Assembly (NCBI GenBank): GCA_014529385.2
Contig: CM043946.1
Coordinates: forward strand, 15,147,077 to 15,211,076
Source: Adiantum capillus-veneris
Lineage: Eukaryota > Streptophyta > Polypodiopsida > Polypodiales > Pteridaceae
Length of the DNA stretch: 64,000 bases
Reading direction: 5' to 3'
In this document: positions 33,997 through 45,600 of the stretch, piece after piece
Position numbering within the stretch: the stretch's first letter is position 1
Layout: each line of letters begins with the position of its first letter
The notes under the pieces: generated by a model
The model's input: only the letters and a program-made list of their open reading frames with translations
Databases searched by the model: none
Told to the model about the DNA's origin: nothing
Program-made: the position numbers and the translations under genes

Positions 33997-35310
33997 TTAG
34001 TCAGACGTCTCATCGCGTCCAAGCGGCGTATCTGTCGGATTCTGCAAAAAAAGACAATAAGACAGCTTTCAGTAAGTATAAACATATAACGACATTTATA
34101 AAACAATACAAAAAATAAAAAAGAGTAAACCCCAATACTAACGATGCCGCCGCGAGAACTGAGAATGTCCATCAGAGCGTTTAAGCCCTTCCTGCCTGCG
34201 TACTCGCGCTCGTACGGTGTGGGATCACGTCCTGTCATCGACCACTGTCAAAACATACAAAGATTTCATTATGTTAGAACTAAAAAACTCATAAACCCTA
34301 AACTATCGAACATGCATAAAGAGCAATGTGAAAAGACTTACAAAATCGGCCTCAAATGATGCCCATCCACCGCTCCCCAAGTGGTGCGAGCTCCCTGCCT
34401 CTACTCGCGCTCTGGCTGCATCCTTTTGTTGCTTCCACTTGTCGGGATTCTCGCGCGCTGCTTTCTTCGCATTCTTCCAATCTTCTTTGGCCAGCCAATC
34501 TGGCCTATTCCACCCATTCTTGATTGCTTTTTGCACTTCGGAACGCTTGTGTTTGCAGTATTCGCGCATTCGAATCTTCATCAGGTCTTCATTGAAGCGC
34601 TGATCCCGTGTTGGAACAGGAAACTCATCATGAAGTATGCTGATGACTCTGTTTTTAAAATCACTTGGTACTTCACTCCATTTGTTTAGTATATAGTGTC
34701 TAAACAGCTGAGAGCAAAGACCACGCATGCGCGAGATCACCTTCTTGCCGTCATCATCCATGATGATGCCGCCGCTGATGTCGACGGAGTAAGGCAAGCC
34801 CTCTGGCCGGTGACGCATGAACCTGGGTGTCCCGGCAGGGGTCTCTAGCGGCGTGTCGATGGGGGTACGGACGTCAGGTGTCTCCACCGGCGTCTGGGCC
34901 CCGAAGCGAGGAGTGTCGAGTGGGGTGGCTCCTGGCGGAGTAGGTAGAGGTGTGTAGCTTCTAGGAACAGTCAGCCGTGCAAAACCTGGCGTAGATGGCG
35001 ATGTTGTGGCTGGTGTGGGGGCGGGCAAAGAAGGGGAGGGTAAAGAGCCTCGTCGAACACGAGGCGGTGTGGAGGCATCGGTGGCGGAATCCCCACAACA
35101 ACCACCACCGCCACCACTAGAGCGCCTGTGTCTAGACGAGTGTGAAGCTCGTCTCGTCGACGCCGAAGCTTCGCAGCGCGCCGAATGCTCCGAAAGAGAG
35201 GGAGATGCGGATGGTGTAGGAACGCGCGATGATGCGCCAGAGCGATGACGCTCCACGTACCACTGTCTCTGCTGCGGTGACAAAGAAGAAAGAAACTCCT
35301 CATCATCCAT
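33997..35310 (-). CDS. CACTA second gene, Transposase_24 / TNPA-like, three exons
   Basis: Exons 35310-34342, 34244-34143 and 34041-33997 (GT-AG introns) give 371 residues ending at TAA. The start MDDEEFLSSLSPQQRQWYVE follows an AG acceptor-like site, so a 5'-UTR intron is possible. The first half is a low-complexity Ser/Pro/Thr/Arg region with T-P repeats (TPVETPDVRTPIDTPLETP). The second half has ILNKWSEVPSDFKNRVISIL, NRPDWLAKEDWKNAKKAARE and NPDKWKQQ, the layout of plant Ptta/En-Spm Transposase_24 proteins, with FEADF followed by DPTPYEREYAGRKG. In En/Spm the accessory protein binds subterminal repeats and supports excision. The frame is intact. It lies 222 bp downstream of the larger gene on the same strand. 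Confidence 0.85.
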
Positions 35311-35532
35311 ACCTGCATTAAACACATGAATAGAGTAGACAATGACGCAAAGACCATTAAATACAATGACGCAATGAATCGAGTGATAGAAGAGGCAAGT
35401 CGAAAACTCAGAATTTTCAATCAAAAGATGTGAGCGCGAGTAGAAAAGAGCGTTATACACCATGGAAGGTACTTAGAGAGCCAGAGCTTTTACAACACGG
35501 AGCAAAATTGTTCAAATACAATATTTGTGGAT

Positions 35533-38500
35533 TTAAGAGATCTCTCTCTCATCCTCGCATAACTCAGCATAACTTCCTATATCTATATAGAGCTCTCCGT
35601 TTAAACACATATCCTCTGTTTCATTTTGTAGCTCCTCTGCATGCACCCCATATAGAGTAGTAGCATCTTGATGCTCGTCTGGCACCACCGCAGCGGCTTC
35701 TGATTGAGCATCTTCTCTGATCTCCTCCATTGATGTCGTTGTGATTGGCACATGGTAGCCTTCATACGTCCTTGCACTACGAGGGGCTACCTCTATGACG
35801 TACCACCAGTTTGATGTAGACTTTGTAGGATGAAATACTACCTGCCAGAGCCACATAACTTACATGAGAGCTTTCAAGCACATAACTTGTAAAAGGGGGA
35901 TGTTAACTATTTACATACTTACTTGTTTACAATGCTCGGGTAGTACGAAAGTGTCTCTTAGGTCAGTCCATTTCTTAGTAGAATCCACCTCAAGAAAACC
36001 AGACTCTCCTCTACGCACAGTAGCGTTGCGACCCTCCATGATTATCTTGAACCATTGCACGTCGAACAAGTCGACAAAAAATCCTCTGTAATCGATCCTC
36101 AAAATCTCTTGCAGCGTGCCGAAGTAAGTGAGTTCCACCACCACAGGATCTGCATCAGAGGAACGTCGTCGACTAGACTGTTCAAATTTTGCCATGATTC
36201 CACAATCTTGAGTAAAACGCTTTTTGTCGATTCGTTCCACCCTAAAATGTCGACCTTTACACCATGCTGCTGTGTATGACTTATACTACAACGAACAAAG
36301 ATTATGAGTGGCCGTTCAAACGTTTATAAATAAAGTCACTTGCTAGTCGTACATTGCAAACTTACCTTGGTCGCGCAACCCCGAGAGTACTCCCACTCTT
36401 CTTCAGTCACTTCGTCACCGCATTGTTGTGCGCTTTTCAATTGGTTGTGCAACCATCTTAAGCTCATGAAGGTTGGTAGGCTCTCCAGAACCGCTGGATA
36501 GTGCATCGGTGGTCGTCTTCCCTGTCTCCACTCGATTCGTTCCCTTTGTCGCTCTTGCTTTGCATCCTCATATTGTGAAATCCACTTTTGCATCACTGGA
36601 TTGTGAAGCATGCAAAATCGGTTGATTTTAGCCTCTAGATCTTCCGTCATCTTCTTCTCAACACCGAGATTGCACATGACAATCCCAGATATGCGCTCAT
36701 CATCTATGGTTCGCCATAGCGTGTCCCGGGATTTATCAAATCCGTCTAGCCACTCTCCAATGTACACTAGGGACTCTGATACCAACCAACCTTCTGCCAT
36801 GCTACCCTCCGGACGTGCCTTTTGACGCACATATCCCTTAAGCGTTTTCATGAAACGCTCTAAGAAGAACATCCATCTGGAATGAACTGTGCCAGCTATT
36901 TCCACCTCATCAACTATGTGAACAAGAAGATGCACCTGAATGGTTAGCATTGTAGTAGGAAAATGTTTCTCAAACATGCACACAAGCTCCACAGCATTTA
37001 GTTTGGCGAATGGTATGGAGTCTACGTTGATCTCCTTTTGTGAGATCCATTGCACCAGCTTTGCAAGTTTGTAGATTGTGTTACGGATGTCGAGAGACAA
37101 ACATCCCTCAATGGCAACCGGTAAAATAAACTGTAAAGTATGTGCAGCAATGATATTAAAGTCCACATTTTATGCAATGATATTAAAGTCCACTATGAAC
37201 GTACCTGACACATTTTATGCCAATCGTGTGACTTCAAACCGGTAAGCTTTCCTTCTTTAGTAAAACACGTTCGGAGCGAGTGCATTACGCCAGTGGGGGT
37301 CCGCAAAGATCGAATGGCCTCTTTTACTTTGCGTTCTTGGGCTCCTGTGAAAATCCATGGTGCTTTAGGGAGTTTTATCGATCCATCAGACGCTGTTTGC
37401 GGCCAATATTGCTCCATACGATCCACATTTCTAAGGTCAACTCTGGCTCCCAAAGTATCTTTCTTGCCGGTCAAATGGTCCCATAGTATATTACCCACAT
37501 TCTTGAATATGTGCATTGGATCGAGCAAGTGATTGATCATGAGTCGGGGCCAGTATGGTAACTCGTACCATAGAGATAGTCTCTTCATCCCTGGAGGCAA
37601 TCCGTCATCGCACATCTCCTTCTGCTCTAACCATGCTTGTGCAGACATCCTTGGTGGCTCTCTTCCCAAAAAGCCGTCGCGTAACACATGATTCTCTGGA
37701 AGATACGTTTGATGACCTTCGTAGATTTGCTTCTTCAGTGAGGGTGCCCTACGTGCATTCAGTGTAGGTCCACATGTGACACATGCTCTATATCCGCTTG
37801 TTTGAAGCCCTGCATGTATACACATGATAATAGATCAACTATGGGAAAAAACAATATTTACAGTGTCTGAGTGAGGAGTGTCAATAGATCACCTGAGCAT
37901 TCTGTTAGCCCGGGATAGTCATGCATGGTCCACATTAGAATGCCTCTGATCAAAGCATTCCTTCGTCCTGTGTGTCGGCTCCTATCCACCACCTCTATGC
38001 CAATCCACAATTGTTGTAGCTCTTCCAATAGTGGACGAAGATACACATCCATATTCCCCACTTTATATCGCCCTGGCACAATCAAGCTTAGCCATAGGTG
38101 CCCCTTCTTCGTAGTCAACCACGGGGGAATGTTGTAGTTGACGATGACAACGGGCCATACACTGTAAGATGTTGATCTTTGACCAAATGGATTTACGCCA
38201 TCCATAGCCAGGCCTAAGCGCAAATTTCGAGCTTCCCTGGCAAAATCCGACCATGTTCCATCTATATGTTTCCAGGTTGCGCAATCTGCAGGAATTCGTA
38301 GCACACCATCCGAAGATTTATTCTCCTCATGCCATGATGCTAGGGCGGCCATGGACTTACATTCGAAGAAATGCTTGATGCGAGGAAGCAAAGGAAAATG
38401 TCGCAAAACCTTTTGTGGAATTTTTGTCCCGTGGAGATCTACTCGATATCTTTTGGAATCACATTTCGGACACTTCTCCATGTCTGTGTATTCCCCTCTG

Positions 38501-39261
38501 AAAAGAATGCAGTCATTAGGACAAGCGTGGATAGAATTGTAATCCATCCCCAAGTTTCGCAAAATCTTTCTTGCTTCATCTCGGGAATCTGGCATCACAT
38601 TGTCAGCTGGTAGTATGTGCTCTTTCAACAATCTACACAACATAAAAATATGATACAGTCGTGTAAAAATCTATCAGATCATTATACATTTAGAGTTCTA
38701 TTAAAGTAAACTAACTGTAATAGATCACCTGAAAAGCGTTGTGACGCTAGTGTCACTCCATCCAAACTTTGCCTGCATGTTGAGAAGAACCAGGAGTGCT
38801 TTCAATCTAGACATACGTGCTCCATTACACAATGACGTATCGGCTTCACTTTTCATATCATCATAGATAAGCCTTTCTGAATCCATGATCGTCTCGATCA
38901 TTTCATCAATCTCGGGCTCAAACATTGCCTCGTTGGGAATGTGCTCTGCATGATCATCCCCCGAGCTGTCAGAGGCTACATCTTGTGGCCTCACATATGC
39001 TGCTTGACCAAAGCGCCTGCGAACACGTCTATTGGGTTGCAAGATTGCTGCTTGTTGGCCAGCGTCAAAGTCCGACGAGTTATAATTGGCAACAACTCGA
39101 TCTATAATAGATGGATCGAACTCGCCAAATTCGCGAACGTGCTGCAAAGAAACACGTCTTGTCCGTCGCACAGCATGCTTGCATTGATTACAAGGACATA
39201 AGACCCTCGTTGAGAGATAGGTGTTTCGGTTGGACGGTCCCACATCCTCGTCGCTACTCAT
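35533..39261 (-). CDS. CACTA TNP2/TNPD-type transposase, six exons, intact
   Basis: Exons 39261-38729, 38632-37893, 37809-37205, 37130-36366, 36285-35923 and 35841-35533 sum to 3315 nt, exactly 1105 codons with the TAA stop and no internal stop. Exon 1 has the transposase-associated CPCNQCKH zinc motif. Exon 2 carries the Transposase_21 signature (YNSIHACPNDCILFRGEY, CPKCDSKRYRVD, RLGLAMDGVNPFG, LIVPGRYKVGNMDVYLRPL). Exon 3 has LPYWPRLMINHLLDPMHIFK and GLKSHDWHKM. Exon 4 is DUF4218-like (MLTIQVHLLVHIVDEVE, KGYVRQKARPEGSMAEGW). Exons 5-6 are DUF4216-like (VELTYFGTLQEILRIDYRG, NWWYVIEVAPR). It is expected to cut at the CACTA ends in the nucleus. The clean frame suggests a young or active element. 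Confidence 0.93.
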
Positions 39262-39323
39262 AATGAGGATAAAAAACTTATAACCTGGACAACAAATTTA
39301 ATATTCTTTTGGCATTCTTCGTC

Positions 39324-39327
<4 letters not shown>

Positions 39328-39404
<77 letters not shown>
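39328..39404. repeat. (CT)n microsatellite upstream of the CACTA transposase gene
   Basis: About 38 CT units roughly 70-140 bp upstream of the transposase ATG on the minus-strand promoter side. Being GA on the transcribed sense, it resembles GAGA-type promoter repeats, but this may be chance. Confidence 0.95.
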
Positions 39405-39407
<3 letters not shown>

Positions 39408-40574
39408 ACCTCACATTCTCTAGTCATGTCCAATCCCCGCACACCTCGGTCTAGAGGTGCACGGAGATCAGAACCACCGGGTTATAATCTCGTCTTTATT
39501 GGTCAATACCTATATTTGTGGGTACAAGAAATCTACACACCCACGTCTACATGATACTGCATGTAGTGGACAAAATCCCTTTGCCTCTTCTCTAGCTGTA
39601 GCACTTCACTTCATCTTAACATCTTTTCACAGTAGATCTTTTCACTGTTCGTCTAACTCTAAACCCTAAACCGTAAGTAATTCTTGCGTGGACTCGATCT
39701 AACGTAAATAAGCGTAAATCTAAATAAACGTAAATCTAACTAAAAATAAAGCTAAATCTAATTTAACGTAAGTCTAATGACTAGAGGTTGTCTAGATGGT
39801 CATTGTGTCAGGGATGTAGTGACTCTTGCCGCCCTGAAGATCCACCTTCTTCCCTATCTTCTGAAGACATTTCACCAGTACTTTTGGATCGACGGAGCCC
39901 ACCATGAGTGAAGGCAGCAATACCCTATATTCTATTGAGGGCTTTCTTCACCCGCTTCATGCAGGCATCGTAGTCTATGGAGACCTAAATCTAATCTAAT
40001 ATAACGTAAATCTAAATCTAGCTTAAATAAACGTAAATCTAGTTAAAAATAAACCTAAATCTAATTTAATGTAAGTCTACATATAACCTAATCTTTAACG
40101 TCTTTTAAGATAGTTTCCTACGACGCTATAACTCTCTTCTTCTTGTGTGTGTGCGCGTGTGTGGATGTGTGTGCCAATAAAAAGAGATAAATGGTATAAC
40201 CTTTCTATCACCCATGCCAAGTATGATAGATTGATTATGCCATTTCCCTCTTGAATAATAGGTCTTCAGTTCAACTCCTCGTTGGCTAGATCTCTAGGTC
40301 TTTTAATTTTAATTAGTTTCCTACGACGTTAAATTAGTTTCTCTCTCTTTCTCTCTCAATGTGTGTACGTTTTTTTGGATCGTATGCATGTTTTCTCTCT
40401 CTTTTCCTCTCTCAATGTGTGCGTTTTTTGTTTATGCATGTTCTCTCTCTCTCTTTTCCTCTCTCAATGCGTGCGTTTTTTGTTTATGCATGCTCTCTCT
40501 CTCTTTTTCTCTCTCAATGTGTGTGTGCATTCTTTGTTTATGTATGTGTGTGTGCGTTTTTGTTTTTGTTTGTA

Positions 40575-40613
<39 letters not shown>

Positions 40614-40732
40614 AAAAACACTATGTGTGTGTGTATGTGTGTGTGTGAGAGAGAGAGAGAGGGAGAGAGAAAGAGGGGAAGGGAACATGAGAATGAGGAG
40701 AGGGAAGGAGCATACCTGGCTCTCCTTCCTCT

Positions 40733-40774
<42 letters not shown>

Positions 40775-40776
40775 AG

Positions 40777-40822
<46 letters not shown>

Positions 40823-40918
40823 GGGAGAGTGTTACCTGCTCCTTGCTTGAGGGCGCCGAAAAACTCAGATCTGAGATCTGAGTTTTTGGGCGCGCTCGGA
40901 TATTTTTTTTACCCCGGC
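39405..40918. other. CACTA promoter-side non-coding region with microsatellites
   Basis: No gene is seen. It contains CTAAATCTAA/ACGTAAATCTA-type short repeats (about 39,690-40,080). A cluster of (CT)n, (TG)n and (GA)n follows at about 40,340-40,820, including roughly 17 TG units near 40,738-40,772 and 20 GA units near 40,780-40,819. Just before the subterminal repeats lies CAGATCTGAGATCTG. Long open frames here are repeat artefacts. Confidence 0.7.
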
Positions 40919-41042
40919 CGGCGTCGCTATGAGCGTCGCTATAAGCGTCGCTATGAGCGTCTCAAATTTCTTTGTAAATTTGCGACGCTCATAGCGACGC
41001 CGGGAAAAAAAATTTTGAGCGTCGCTGTGTGAGCGTCGCTAA
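40919..41042. repeat. CACTA right subterminal repeats
   Basis: At least six copies of GCGTCGCTAT-like units in both orientations, the same motif as at the left end. Confidence 0.9.
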
Positions 41043-41063
41043 TATGAAGAGCCTCTTGTAGTG

Positions 41064-41892
41064 GGGAGTATCCATGTAGGATACAAATAAGGAAGAAAAA
41101 CTCTTAAGAGGTAAGAAAAGGTGGATTTCTTACAAGGTTGATGCTCCAAGTGTCTTGAGTAGGGCCAATTTTGACGCTTGTTGACGGTCCACTAGCTTTG
41201 ACGGTACAATTTTTCTCCACTCTTGACCTTCCTTGAGAGACAAGGTAATTGAAGCTGAGTAATCAACCACCATGATGCTGTCTTTTAAGAGAAGAGGCTA
41301 AATTTTGTGGTTTTTTTGATAGATATGGGTAAATTGGAGGAGGAAAAATGAGACTAGGTGGTCAATTTTGGAATGGAATTGTGTGTGGGAGGTATGAGTT
41401 CACCATGGTTTCTCTTATTCTTCAAGGTTGAGGAGAAGGTGAGTAGGGTGCAGAGAGGAGGGGGGTGAGAGGTGGGGATGATGAGTGGAGAAGTGTGTGT
41501 GAAAGAGGAAAATGATAAAGTGGAAGAGAGAGTGTGGCTACATAGCATGGGAAAACTGGGGTCCACTAATAAAATCATAGCTCACAGATCGTAGCTCAAA
41601 AAAATATGAAAAAATTTGAGGCAAAAGTTCAGCCCACGAGCTACAACTTTTATTTGTACCACCTTTTCAAATTCGGAGAGAAAGTGAACTTTAAAAATTC
41701 AGCAAAACCGACCGTTTTTTTCCACTGCACAAGGTCCTTGTGGGGTCCTTCTTTGGATGATTCTTTTGAATACCTCCAAGAGTGAGCCCTCCATAGTGCA
41801 TGTATGCATGCCACCTACCCTTGACCTTATTTGGTAGGTCTATAACTGAAGATATTGTTGAGATTATGATATAAGTGAATAGTACAACTAAG
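41064..41892. other. Spacer between the CACTA element and gypsy element A; no gene
   Basis: No coding homology is seen. It may be the upstream half of the LTR-like sequence left of the CACTA element (minus-strand TATA at 33,174), split by the CACTA insertion. A direct join of 33,384 to 41,064 cannot be tested here for lack of a second copy. Confidence 0.4.
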
Positions 41893-42574
41893 AAAATCAA
41901 ATATTGAGGGGTCTAAAAAATATGTACATGTCAAATATAAATAATATAAGTGGAAAAAATATAAAGGGGTCAAAAGAAATCTCTCTCATTATGAGACTAC
42001 CATAAAAAGATAAATATTTTTGGTGTTCTAATTTTTTAGAAAAAGAAACAAAATAGATGTAGGAAGGGAAAAATCACAATAGTGAAAAAATATACACATA
42101 AATAAAACTAGTTTTTTTGGATTTTTGTTGGGGTGGAGTTACACCAAATATAAGAGAAGCTTACATGAAAATATTTCTATATGGAATAAAGAGTATGAAA
42201 AATGGTAAGAAAAAATTGTGGTAATGGTGAGGCAATGTACAGAGCATAAATAACACACACCTAGGTAGAAATATTTAAATAAATACCAAAATAATTATGA
42301 AAAAATCTTTTATTTAGGCCCTATATACAAAGAAATATTTACATACGCATGGGCCATAATATACTTTTATTTTTTATTTTATTTTTATTTTTTTGGCTCA
42401 ACTAGCCCAATGACTAGCTAATTGAGGGTTTTTTAAGAAGATATGGGAAAAGTCCCGTGACTCACGCACGCCTATGTACAGTGAAATGGTAGGGATAGCC
42501 ACAGTGTTTGGGTGATTTTGGTAGGGTGAGGTAACTCACTGTGGCAATTACAAAGAGCCGAAAAACGGCTATCA
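41893..42574 (-). repeat. 3' LTR of gypsy element A
   Basis: On the minus strand it starts TGATAGCCG just after a polypurine tract. CCCCTCA (complement at 41,905) would give the canonical TG...CA, but both copies share 12 further bases (to 41,893), so the exact end is uncertain. Confidence 0.88.
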
Positions 42575-42590
42575 TTAGCCCTCCCCCTGG
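42575..42590 (-). promoter_or_regulatory. Polypurine tract of gypsy element A
   Basis: Minus strand CCAGGGGGAGGGCTAA directly precedes the 3' LTR; this is the usual primer site for plus-strand DNA synthesis. Confidence 0.8.
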
Positions 42591-42602
42591 ATGATGGTAT
42601 AT

Positions 42603-45600
42603 TCATGTACCATCATAGAGCATCTTTTCCAAAGAGAGTGCTTCAGAGTCCTTGACAAGATCTTCATTGTTTGGCCCCTCGGAATTTTGGCTAGAGTTAC
42701 ACTCATGCTTCATGTAGCAATACTTACATGAGACAGTGGCCTTTTGACAGATCTTTGGTAGATCCTTTGGTAGAAGGCGACTCAAATAGGGCTTCAAGCG
42801 ATACCCGTTTACTTTCCTGGAGTGCTCTTTACCATTCAAGTCCATAAGCTGATAGTAACTTGAATTGAAAGACTTCTTGACTATGTATGGCCCTTGCCAT
42901 CTAGTTTCAAACTTGGCATCAAAACGATTATCGAGTCGATTGTCATACCTTAGCACCAGATCTCCTTCATTGATGCCTTTGTCCTTTAGTTTCTTGTCAA
43001 GCTTCTCCTTCGCCTGCGTAGCTTTCCTCTTGTAGCACTCGTATGCTGCTTCTCTTTTCCACTCAAGCTCAGCTAAGGTAAGAAGTCGATCCATCCATGC
43101 TTCTTGATCATCTTGTGCTGATTTGCCATGAAGTCGCATTGTTGGAATGTTTAGCTCAATTGGCTGTAAAGCCTCTTGACCATAGACCAAGTGAAATGGT
43201 GTGAACTCCGTGGCTTCCCTATATGTGGTTCGATATGCCAACAAGGCACCATCCAAGAAGTCATCCCACAACTTTGTCTTGTTTTTCACCATCTTTCTAA
43301 TGATGCCTACAATGACACCATTAGCTTTTTCTACCAAACCATTTGATTGGAGATATTAGGGTGTACTGTGACGATGTAGAATGTGAAGTTCTTCACAGAC
43401 TTCTGTGAGCAATCCCTTTCTAAACCCTGGACCATTATCAGAAACAATCTCCAAAGGTGTGCCAAATATACAACAAATGTGAGTGTAGACGAATTTGCTC
43501 ACTGTCTTCTCATTTACCTTTGCCACACTTTGTGCTTCCACCCACCTAGTCATATAGTCTACAGCCACTAGAATGTAGAGTTTACCATTTTTTGTCCTAG
43601 GCAGAGGACCCATAGCATCAATGCCCCACTTTTCAAAGGGTCCATTTGCAAGCACGATTTGCCTTGGACCATAAACCAATCTTCTATTCCCATTTACCTG
43701 ACAATTGTGACAACTTTTACACCAATGTTGGACATCCACATGTAGACTTGGCCAAACATACCCCGCAAGCAAAATCTTCTTCACAGTTAATTCTTGGGCA
43801 AAATGACCACCACATGCTTCTTCATGCAAACCTTTTAGAATGGCTAGAATTTCCTCAATAGTTGGTACTCTTCTGCATACTTGATCCCTCCCTCTTTGAT
43901 AGAGGGAGCCTTCTAGGAAGAGATATACGCTTGCCTTCTTCATGAGTCTCCTCTTATGAGCCTTCGTGAAGTCTTGTGGAAACTCGCCCTCCAAAATGTA
44001 GCTAATAATGGGAGTCAATGACTCCAATCCCTGGTATCTCGGTTGCTTGACAGTTGCTGCCACCATGATGACCTGCACTTCTTTCTCAACACATGTAACT
44101 ACTTGCTGTGCAAGTAAATCGGCATCTTCATTCTGTTTCCTAGGAATATGATATAGTTGCACTTCTTCAAATTGATTAAACAATCTACGAATGGCATGAA
44201 CTTTTGTCCGTAAGCTTTCATTCTTGCATGCCCAAATGCCTAAAATCTATTTAACAATGAGAAGTGCATCTCCCTTTACCATGAGGCGTTGTATCCCTTG
44301 GCCAATGCACATCTTCAAACCATGAATTAGTGTGTCGTATTCTGCTTCATTGTTGCTAGTTGAACCTGGTAGATTGAAATTCTCTTTCATGACCACCTCT
44401 CCACTTGGGTTGAGCAACACTAGCCCTCCCCCTGCTTTTCCTGTGGCTCGACAAAAAGCTCCATCAAAGAACAAGGTAAAAGCATTAGGAATACTTTTTG
44501 GTGGTGGTAATGGTAGGGTCTTTACTTCAGGCACCTTAATCTCCTTTTCATGCACCCTATAAGTGAGAATCCCTGCCAATTGTGCACGCACACTATCTTC
44601 TACCTTGAAAGAGTATTGAAACTCTTGCAACTCCATAATCCACTTTGAGATCCTAGTACTAAGATTCATTTGAGATGACACCCAAGGGAACAAATTCTCT
44701 GCAATGAGAATTACAAAAGGTTTTGGTAGCAGGTAGGATCTAAAATTTCTCACCGCAAACATGAGAGAAAGCATCATGAGTTCTGCTTCTGTGTAGTCTC
44801 TCTCCAAAGAATTCATGACCCTACTAGCGAAGTAGATGGGTCGCATCCTTGTACTGTGGGGATCTTGTTGTAGCAACACAGCACCAATTGTTTCCCTTCC
44901 AACACTAGAGCTAACAAAGAATGTGTACTCCCAACAAGGAGGCATGAGTGTTGGTAGCTCTGACAAAATGACTTTAATATTACAAAAATACTCTTCAAGC
45001 TCATTAGACCATGCAAATTCTACTTGTTGTGTCAACTTTTGCAAAGGATGAAGCAACTCCGAAGGTAAGTGAATAAAGCGTGACATATACTTCACTTTTT
45101 GAATGAATGATATGACCTCTTTGAGATTCTTGGGTGAGGGGAGCTCAATAAGAGCCTTTGCCTTTGAAGGATCCACCTCAATGCCTTTATAGGAAACCTT
45201 GTGACCAAGCAAGATCACTTCATCCTCAGCTATGTGACACTTGTCGGGGTTGAGTTGACCTCCCATGTCATAGAGCTTCTTTAAACCTTCTTCTACCCTT
45301 TGTAGGATGCAATGATTTTGAGCTATAAATGCAAAAATCATCAATAAAAACCCTAATGGACTTTCCAAAGAATGCTTGAAACACCCTGTTCATGAAGCGT
45401 TGGAAAGTTGCAGGAGCATTTGTCAGGCCAAATGGCATGACTCTAAAAGCATAACAACCCCAAGGAGTGATAAAGGTTGTTTTCAATTGATCCTCCAATG
45501 CGATACCTATTTGAAAGTAACCCGAGTAGCCATCACACACAGTGTACTTCTCATGACCAGCTACTTCATTTAGTATCTCATCCTGAAATGGGAGGGGAAA

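Larger units (their letters stand above)
33385..41063 (-). mobile_element. CACTA (En/Spm-type) DNA transposon, structurally complete
   Basis: It begins CACTACAAGAGG (33,385-33,396) and ends CCTCTTGTAGTG (41,052-41,063), perfect 12-bp inverted ends. Subterminal GCGTCGCTAT-type repeats in both orientations lie at 33,411-33,632 and 40,919-41,042. Two minus-strand genes lie inside, a TNP2/TNPD-type transposase and a smaller Transposase_24-like partner. Both read through without a stop once GT-AG introns are removed. Flanking trinucleotides are AGG (left) and GGG (right), so the expected 3-bp target duplication is imperfect. The element may be autonomous. Confidence 0.95.

Noticed and set aside
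35006-35248. Plus-strand ORF opposite the second CACTA gene
   Set aside because: It is a shadow of the Ser/Pro/Arg-rich low-complexity coding region on the minus strand.
39655-39675. CTAAACCCTAAACC as an interstitial telomere repeat
   Set aside because: Only about two units, within a region of similar CTAAATCTAA repeats; too short to mean anything.
40359-40881. Long plus-strand ORFs of Cys/Val/Leu then Arg/Glu strings
   Set aside because: (CT)n, (TG)n and (GA)n microsatellites inside the CACTA element.
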